A stretch of DNA of 9,808 bases from Desulfovibrionales bacterium (GTDB taxonomy: Bacteria > Desulfobacterota > Desulfovibrionia > Desulfovibrionales > Desulfomicrobiaceae), in assembly GCA_012727515.1 (NCBI GenBank), contig JAAYGZ010000365.1, positions 1-9,808 of the forward strand, written 5' to 3'. Below are positions 5,563-9,808 of this stretch, one piece after another. A model generated the notes under the pieces. The model saw only the letters and a program-made list of their open reading frames with translations. It had not been told where the DNA came from and ran no database searches. Both the position numbers and the translations under genes were made by a program. Position 1 is the first letter of the stretch. Every line of letters begins with the position of its first letter.

Positions 5563-6984
5563 TTATTTGTAATAAATTTTTATTTCATTGGTCATCACTG
5601 TGCCCATGCCCGGTGTGGCCTGACCACTGGCAATAATCACACTATTTCCAGGCACAAACATGGAAGAATCATGAATAAACTGCTCTGCCCGTTTCTGATG
5701 ACTACGCGGCTCATGGGGGCTTTCCACTGGTGTGATGTTCCAGAAAAAATTGAGCCAGCGCATGACACGCGCATCGGTTGTCATGGCGTAAATGGGCTGG
5801 GCAGGACGGCGACTACAGATATAACGGGCCGTGGCGCCAGTGGTTGAATGGCAGACAATGGCCGCGCTTTCTGCATTATCTGCCATTAAGCAGGCAGAAT
5901 AGGCTAAAAACTTGGGCGGATTTTTTTCTGGCTTGGGCGCAAAGGGTCCGCCAATGCGCTCCAGATAATATGGCTCGGCATGTTCAGCAATTTCACTGAT
6001 AAATCGCACTGCTTCCACAGGATAACTGCCAATGGCGGTTTCTTCGGACAGCATGACGCAATCAGCTCCATCAAGCATGGCATTGGCCACATCCGTGGAT
6101 TCAGCCCTGGTGGGCACGGGATTTTTCACCATGGACAGCAGCATCTGCGTGGCCACAATGGCTGGTTTTTGCGCATGGCGGCAGGCTCGCAGCATTTTTT
6201 TCTGAATAATGGGCAATTCAGCAGGGCTGCACTCAAGGCCCAGGTCCCCGCGTGCAACCATGATGGCATCTGCCACTTCAAGAATGGACTCCAGCTGATC
6301 CACGGCATTTCGGCGCTCAATCTTGGCCACAACAGGAATCCAGGTGCCATGCTGGGTGATTTCAGCCTTGAGGTCTTCAATATCTTCCTTGCACTGCACA
6401 AAAGACAGGGCCACTGCGTCAATGCCAATATCCAGGCCCTGGTGCAGGTCGCGGCGGTCTTTTTCAGTCATGGCGGCCACGCGCAGGGTTTTTCCAGGAA
6501 AAGCAATGCCCTTGTTGGATGTTAAAATGCCGCCATTTTGCGCTTCAAGAACAAACAAGCGGTCCTGCTCCAGCACGCGAACCACAGTAAATTGCAGCAT
6601 TCCATCGGACAGGGAAACAGGCATGCCTTCTGCCAGTCCTTCCAGCAGCTCCGGCACATCCAGGCTGATAAAAATTTCGCATTCCTTATGGCCAGCCATG
6701 TCTGGCGTGCCCAGACACACATAGGCACCTTTGCGAATCTGTAGTGGAGAGCCTTTGACCTCGCCAATACGAATTTTCGGGCCACACAGGTCGCCCATGA
6801 CTGTTAAACACACGCCTGTTTCTGCTTCCAGGGCTCGAATTTTCTGAACCACTGGCCCGAAATGAGCAGCATCAGCATGAGAAAAATTAAGGCGGAACAC
6901 GCGCACCCCCAGGTGCACCATTTCCTTCATAATGGCCTGATCCATGGATGCCGGGCCAAGAGTAGCCACGATTTTTGTGCGCAT
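5563..6984 (-). CDS. pyk: Pyruvate kinase
   Basis: Pyruvate kinase transfers phosphate from phosphoenolpyruvate to ADP as the last step of glycolysis in the cytoplasm. The 473-residue protein has normal bacterial length. It starts with TKIVATLGPAS (3-13) and has the substrate motif FRLNFSH (30-36), the GPKIR strand (68-72), and a B-domain from roughly 73 to 170. KIERRNAV (221-228) carries the catalytic Lys221 and Mg-binding Glu223. ARGDLGLE (244-251) and PTRAESTDVANAMLDGADCVMLSEET (291-316) follow. The C domain begins near 350. The 68-72 strand carries Lys where K+-dependent enzymes have Glu. ATQMLLSM has Leu where Asp or Glu is common. AAGGAG lies 6 nt before the ATG. The gene follows the UbiD-family gene by 27 bp and probably shares its transcript. 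Confidence 0.96.
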   Translation of the reverse strand: MRTKIVATLGPASMDQAIMKEMVHLGVRVFRLNFSHADAAHFGPVVQKIRALEAETGVCLTVMGDLCGPKIRIGEVKGSPLQIRKGAYVCLGTPDMAGHKECEIFISLDVPELLEGLAEGMPVSLSDGMLQFTVVRVLEQDRLFVLEAQNGGILTSNKGIAFPGKTLRVAAMTEKDRRDLHQGLDIGIDAVALSFVQCKEDIEDLKAEITQHGTWIPVVAKIERRNAVDQLESILEVADAIMVARGDLGLECSPAELPIIQKKMLRACRHAQKPAIVATQMLLSMVKNPVPTRAESTDVANAMLDGADCVMLSEETAIGSYPVEAVRFISEIAEHAEPYYLERIGGPFAPKPEKNPPKFLAYSACLMADNAESAAIVCHSTTGATARYICSRRPAQPIYAMTTDARVMRWLNFFWNITPVESPHEPRSHQKRAEQFIHDSSMFVPGNSVIIASGQATPGMGTVMTNEIKIYYK

Positions 6985-7011
6985 AGGGTTCTCCTTGTCT
7001 GTGTTTGATAC

Positions 7012-8853
7012 TTAAATGATCCCATACAGGGGCTGGCCAGGCAGGGCAAGGGCATCAACCCTGCGCTCTATCTCTGGCACAGTTTCCAGCGGCGGCGCAT
7101 GATAGGTTTTCAGCCGCGCATCAATGACCATGGACGAACAGCCCCAATGCTTGCACCTGATGCCAGCGTGCAGGCCATAGGTGTCTGTGGCCGGGTCAGA
7201 GCGGGTAAAGGTTACCCACAGAAAATTATCCCAGGACGCAGCGCAGAACTCCGCGTCATCAGCAACCACCACAAGAGGAAATCCTGATAAATCAGTCGTG
7301 GCTTCCAGCATACGGCAGAGTTCGTCCATACCAGGGTCATGGGTGTCTCTGGGCTGGGCATGGGCTGGTCCGCTTACAACTATAATGCCTGGCGCAAACC
7401 ACCGCACTGAACCAAACCCTGGGGGCAAGGCAGGCAGATCAGGCAGGCGTGCGCCTAAAACCCGTCTGGGCCGACCTGCTGCTGTCCACAAGACTTTAGA
7501 GCCCTGGTTTAAGCTGATACCTGAATAATCCAGGGTATCCATGGTGGTGCGGGTGATAAAATGCATATCACGGGACAAATCCAGGCGCTCAAGCACATGC
7601 TGAAAAAAACGCGGCACGTCCTGGCAGGACAAGGATGGCTCATCTTCACGGGCCGCAAGCAGAACATATTTGGACAGCGAGGTCTGAGACGTGCCCAGCA
7701 AGGACAGACCATTGGTAATAAGTTCCTGAGGCTGGCGATCTTCAGCATACGGAACATAGCGTTCACTGCCCACAGCCAAAAGCAGCGGGTGCACACCTGC
7801 CGCATCCACGGCATGGACTTCATGCACGCCCCCAAAAACCTGTGGGATCAGTTCTGCGGTCAGTTCGTGGATAAAGGTTCCGAACATGGTATCTTCCTGA
7901 GGCGGACGGCCCACAGTGGTAAAGGGCCAGACAGCCCCGTTACGGTGCAGCACTTCATCCACAGCCATGACAGGAAAATCATGGGTCAGGCTGTAATAGC
8001 CCAGATGATCGCCAAAAGGGCCTTCAGGCTTGTGCACGCCCGGCACAATATGGCCGCAAATGCAGAAATCCGCTTCTGCCAGCACCGGCAAACGCTGTCC
8101 GGGCCTGCGAATCATGGGAATGCGGTGCCCGCCCAGCGCTCCGGCAAAAAGCACTTCTGCCACGCCTTCGGGCAAAGGCATGATTGCAGCAAGGGTCATG
8201 GCAGGCGGTCCGCCCACAAAAACGTGCACAGCCAGGGCCTGGTTTCGCTCAATGGCTTCTGCATGATGATAGCCAATGCCGCGATGAATCTGGTAATGCA
8301 GGCCCACTTCCTTGTCTGGCGCAAAGGAAGAGCCAGAAAGCTGCACCCTGTACATGCCCAGGTTTGAGCCTAAAAATCCTGGACGCGCCGGGCGCTCTGT
8401 ATAGACCAGGGGCAGAGTGACGTAGGCTCCGCCATCTTTGGGCCAGGACACAAGCTGAGGCAGGTTGGAAATACGTGTGCGCTGGGCAAGCACCGGGCCA
8501 TCACGAACAACCTTGGGCCTGGTGTGCCAGGCCGCAGCAAGCATATCCGGCCACAAGCCAGGGCGTTTGAGAAGCGCTGCAGGATCAGCCTTGGCTGCCA
8601 GCAGGGCTTCCACACGTTTGAGCGTGGAGCGAAAAATAAAATGCGTGCGCTGCATGGTGCCAAAGATATTGGCTGCCATGGGAAAGGATGAGCCTTTGAC
8701 ACGAGTAAAAAGCAGGGCCGGGCCACCAGCCTCAAACACCCGGCGCTGGATAGCACCTGCCTCCAGATACGGGTCAACTTCAGTGTCAATGCGCACCAGT
8801 TGCTTGCTTTGCTCCAGATCGTCCAGGCAGGACTGCAGATTCCGATATATCAT
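7012..8853 (-). CDS. UbiD-family prenylated-FMN-dependent decarboxylase, probably for menaquinone biosynthesis
   Basis: UbiD enzymes use prenylated FMN and a divalent metal for reversible decarboxylation of aromatic or unsaturated acids. The 613-residue protein (numbered from the chosen start) has SNLGMYRVQL (163-172) with the metal/cofactor-binding Asn and Arg region, HYQIHRG (186-192), AEADFCICG (259-267), and the signature PEGPFGDHLGYY (276-287) with Glu277 and Asp282. The length exceeds E. coli UbiD (about 500) and matches the long forms in anaerobes and epsilonproteobacteria that I associate with the futalosine menaquinone route. That assignment is inference, and aromatic-acid decarboxylation is an alternative. 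I chose the ATG at 8853, which has GAGGAA 5 nt upstream. An in-frame TTG at 8898 would add 15 residues but lacks support. No UbiX-type prenyltransferase is in the window. pyk follows by 27 bp. Confidence 0.9.
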   Translation of the reverse strand: MIYRNLQSCLDDLEQSKQLVRIDTEVDPYLEAGAIQRRVFEAGGPALLFTRVKGSSFPMAANIFGTMQRTHFIFRSTLKRVEALLAAKADPAALLKRPGLWPDMLAAAWHTRPKVVRDGPVLAQRTRISNLPQLVSWPKDGGAYVTLPLVYTERPARPGFLGSNLGMYRVQLSGSSFAPDKEVGLHYQIHRGIGYHHAEAIERNQALAVHVFVGGPPAMTLAAIMPLPEGVAEVLFAGALGGHRIPMIRRPGQRLPVLAEADFCICGHIVPGVHKPEGPFGDHLGYYSLTHDFPVMAVDEVLHRNGAVWPFTTVGRPPQEDTMFGTFIHELTAELIPQVFGGVHEVHAVDAAGVHPLLLAVGSERYVPYAEDRQPQELITNGLSLLGTSQTSLSKYVLLAAREDEPSLSCQDVPRFFQHVLERLDLSRDMHFITRTTMDTLDYSGISLNQGSKVLWTAAGRPRRVLGARLPDLPALPPGFGSVRWFAPGIIVVSGPAHAQPRDTHDPGMDELCRMLEATTDLSGFPLVVVADDAEFCAASWDNFLWVTFTRSDPATDTYGLHAGIRCKHWGCSSMVIDARLKTYHAPPLETVPEIERRVDALALPGQPLYGII

Positions 8854-8858
8854 AAATG

Positions 8859-8864
8859 TTCCTC
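8859..8864 (-). promoter_or_regulatory. Ribosome-binding site that sets the decarboxylase start
   Basis: On the minus strand this reads GAGGAA, 5 nt before the ATG at 8853. It favours that start over the in-frame TTG at 8898. The site falls inside an 11-nt match to a class I hairpin repeat near 1619-1629. Confidence 0.65.
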
Positions 8865-9010
8865 GTGTTACGCTTTTGGTTCTGTAGCCTGGGTACAACA
8901 GGAAGAACGAACCAGCGTTTCCCTAGCCAAAAGAGCACAGGCCCGCAAACCAAAAAGTCCAGGCCGTATGAGATGCTGACGCGCAGATTTGCCGCGCCTG
9001 CATAGAGAAC

Positions 9011-9052
9011 ACAAATAGTCACAAGGCTGGGCTATTTCGTATTTCTATTTGT
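9011..9052. promoter_or_regulatory. Inverted repeat in the divergent promoter region upstream of pstS
   Basis: ACAAATAG (9011-9018) and CTATTTGT (9045-9052) form a perfect 8-bp inverted repeat. A third related half-site, CTATTT, lies at 9032-9037. This AT-rich block sits between the divergent decarboxylase and pstS genes and could bind a regulator. I see no good match to the E. coli Pho box and no convincing -35/-10 pair, so the role is speculative. Confidence 0.35.
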
Positions 9053-9096
9053 CCACCCAGGCATCGTCAGATAGCTAGATGCAAATTAGTTCGTAT

Positions 9097-9103
9097 AAGG
9101 AGG
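9097..9103 (+). promoter_or_regulatory. Strong ribosome-binding site of pstS
   Basis: AAGGAGG lies 6 nt before the ATG at 9110. It is the closest match to the anti-Shine-Dalgarno sequence in the window and fixes the pstS start. Confidence 0.8.
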
Positions 9104-9109
9104 CATCTG

Positions 9110-9808
9110 ATGAAACGTTTTCTGTATTGTGCGCTGGTTATCTTTGCCGGGTTGATGATACACTGCACGGCCTGGGCAGACATGCTTGAAGGTTTTGCCG
9201 GACAAAAAGGCAAAATCGATATTGCCGGAGGAACTGCCCATATCCCGGTCATGACAGATGCGGCCAAACGCATCATGGCTGTTAACCCGGACATCCGCAT
9301 CACCATTGAAGGCGGCGGTACCGGGGTTGGCGTACAAAAGGCAGGAGAAGGCCTGGCCGACATCGGCAATACTGGCCGGGCTTTGTCTGAAGAAGAAATA
9401 GCCAAATACGGTCTGGTTTCCTTTGCTTTTGCTGTGGATGGAGTGACTCTTGTGCTGCATCCCACCAACAACGTATCAGAACTGTCTGCGGACAAGGTGC
9501 GCGAAATTTTTGCCGGAACAATCACTAATTGGAAGGACGTTGGCGGCGCAGACGCACCCATCACCCTGTACGCCCGTGATGAAGCCAGTGGCACACGCGA
9601 AGTGTTCTGGGGCAAACTCCTTAAAAAAGGCCTGGTGGCTGACAGCGCCAATATTGTATCTTCAAATGGCGCCATGAAGGTTGCTGTGTCCAATGATGTC
9701 AATGCCATTGGCTATATGAGCATCGGCTTTGTGGACGCAGCGGTAAAAGCCCCGCTCCTGGACGGTGTGGAGCCATCCCAGGACAATGCCAGGGACGGTA
9801 CCTACGAC
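9110..9808 (+). CDS. pstS: Phosphate ABC transporter substrate-binding protein, PstS-like (3' end outside the window)
   Basis: PstS-type proteins capture phosphate in the periplasm and deliver it to the PstCAB importer. The 233 codons present have no stop. Residues 1-23 form a Sec signal peptide (Lys2-Arg3, hydrophobic core, cleavage after AWA). The Cys at 19 is preceded by His, so this is not a lipobox. The PBP-like domain shows IDIAGGTAHIP (36-46), EGGGTGVGVQKAGEG (67-81), DIGNTGR (84-90), FAGTITNW (134-141), the ligand loop YARDEASGTREVFW (154-167), and AIGYMSIGF (199-207). Thr replaces Ser in two ligand-loop positions where SGxG and SSR are usual. It diverges from the decarboxylase gene and has a strong ribosome-binding site. 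Typically pstC, pstA, pstB and phoU would follow outside the window. A related oxyanion-binding protein is possible. Confidence 0.88.
   Translation, partial: MKRFLYCALVIFAGLMIHCTAWADMLEGFAGQKGKIDIAGGTAHIPVMTDAAKRIMAVNPDIRITIEGGGTGVGVQKAGEGLADIGNTGRALSEEEIAKYGLVSFAFAVDGVTLVLHPTNNVSELSADKVREIFAGTITNWKDVGGADAPITLYARDEASGTREVFWGKLLKKGLVADSANIVSSNGAMKVAVSNDVNAIGYMSIGFVDAAVKAPLLDGVEPSQDNARDGTYD

Noticed and set aside
5980..6525. Plus-strand open frame of 181 codons opposite pyk
   Set aside because: It is antisense to pyruvate kinase and has the His/Gly/Asn-rich look of a complement frame.
7561..8367. Plus-strand open frame of 268 codons opposite the decarboxylase gene
   Set aside because: It is antisense to a well-supported UbiD-family gene, and the translation looks like a shadow with no motif.
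8854..8898. N-terminal extension of the decarboxylase from a TTG codon
   Set aside because: The 15 extra residues do not resemble the family N-terminus, and the ATG at 8853 has a well-placed GAGGAA site.
9067..9708. Minus-strand open frame of 213 codons opposite pstS
   Set aside because: The plus-strand PstS reading has a signal peptide, a strong ribosome-binding site and family motifs. The minus frame is low-complexity Ser/Thr/Ala/Pro sequence.
1..9808. Frequent CCAGGGC/GCCCTGG words across the window as a possible uptake or recombination motif
   Set aside because: They fall mostly within genes and match common Ala-Leu codon runs (GCC CTG G), so codon use explains them. A genome-wide count against a codon-matched null would be needed to say more.

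Overview
The window looks like a chromosomal housekeeping segment of a Desulfovibrio-type sulfate reducer (Desulfobacterota, Desulfovibrionales). I infer this from three things: the hisC-cmk pairing, selA next to folC, and a roughly 600-residue UbiD-family decarboxylase of the kind used in futalosine-route menaquinone synthesis. GC content looks mid-range by eye. No rRNA or other lineage marker is present, so the assignment is tentative.

Layout. Almost everything is on the minus strand. In transcription order from the right edge: a UbiD-family decarboxylase (7012-8853) and pyruvate kinase (5563-6984), 27 bp apart; a symmetrical hairpin terminator (5497-5520); a small lipoprotein gene (5207-5440) overlapping a TrmJ-like RNA methyltransferase (4468-5214); folC (3094-4350) and selA (1678-3084), 9 bp apart, with the selA ribosome-binding site overlapping the folC stop; a 422-bp gene-free gap (1256-1677); then hisC (137-1255) and the 5' part of cmk (1-140), joined by an ATGA overlap. 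On the plus strand, diverging from the decarboxylase gene, is the 5' part of a PstS-like periplasmic phosphate-binding protein (9110 to the right edge).

Function. The genes are core metabolism rather than one pathway: phosphate capture, quinone biosynthesis, glycolysis, tRNA modification, folate, selenocysteyl-tRNA synthesis, histidine biosynthesis and CMP/dCMP phosphorylation. Tight spacing and overlapping translation signals suggest at least three co-expressed pairs: decarboxylase-pyk, folC-selA and hisC-cmk. The lipoprotein and methyltransferase genes probably form a fourth.

The most unusual stretch is 1256-1677. It holds a degenerate heptanucleotide array (ten units, consensus TTAATGG) right next to the hisC ribosome-binding site. 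Beyond it lie at least five hairpin repeats in alternating orientation. All begin with GTCAT, and they fall into two subclasses whose stems differ in sequence but keep their pairing. I see no defence, CRISPR, phage or other novel multi-gene system in the window.
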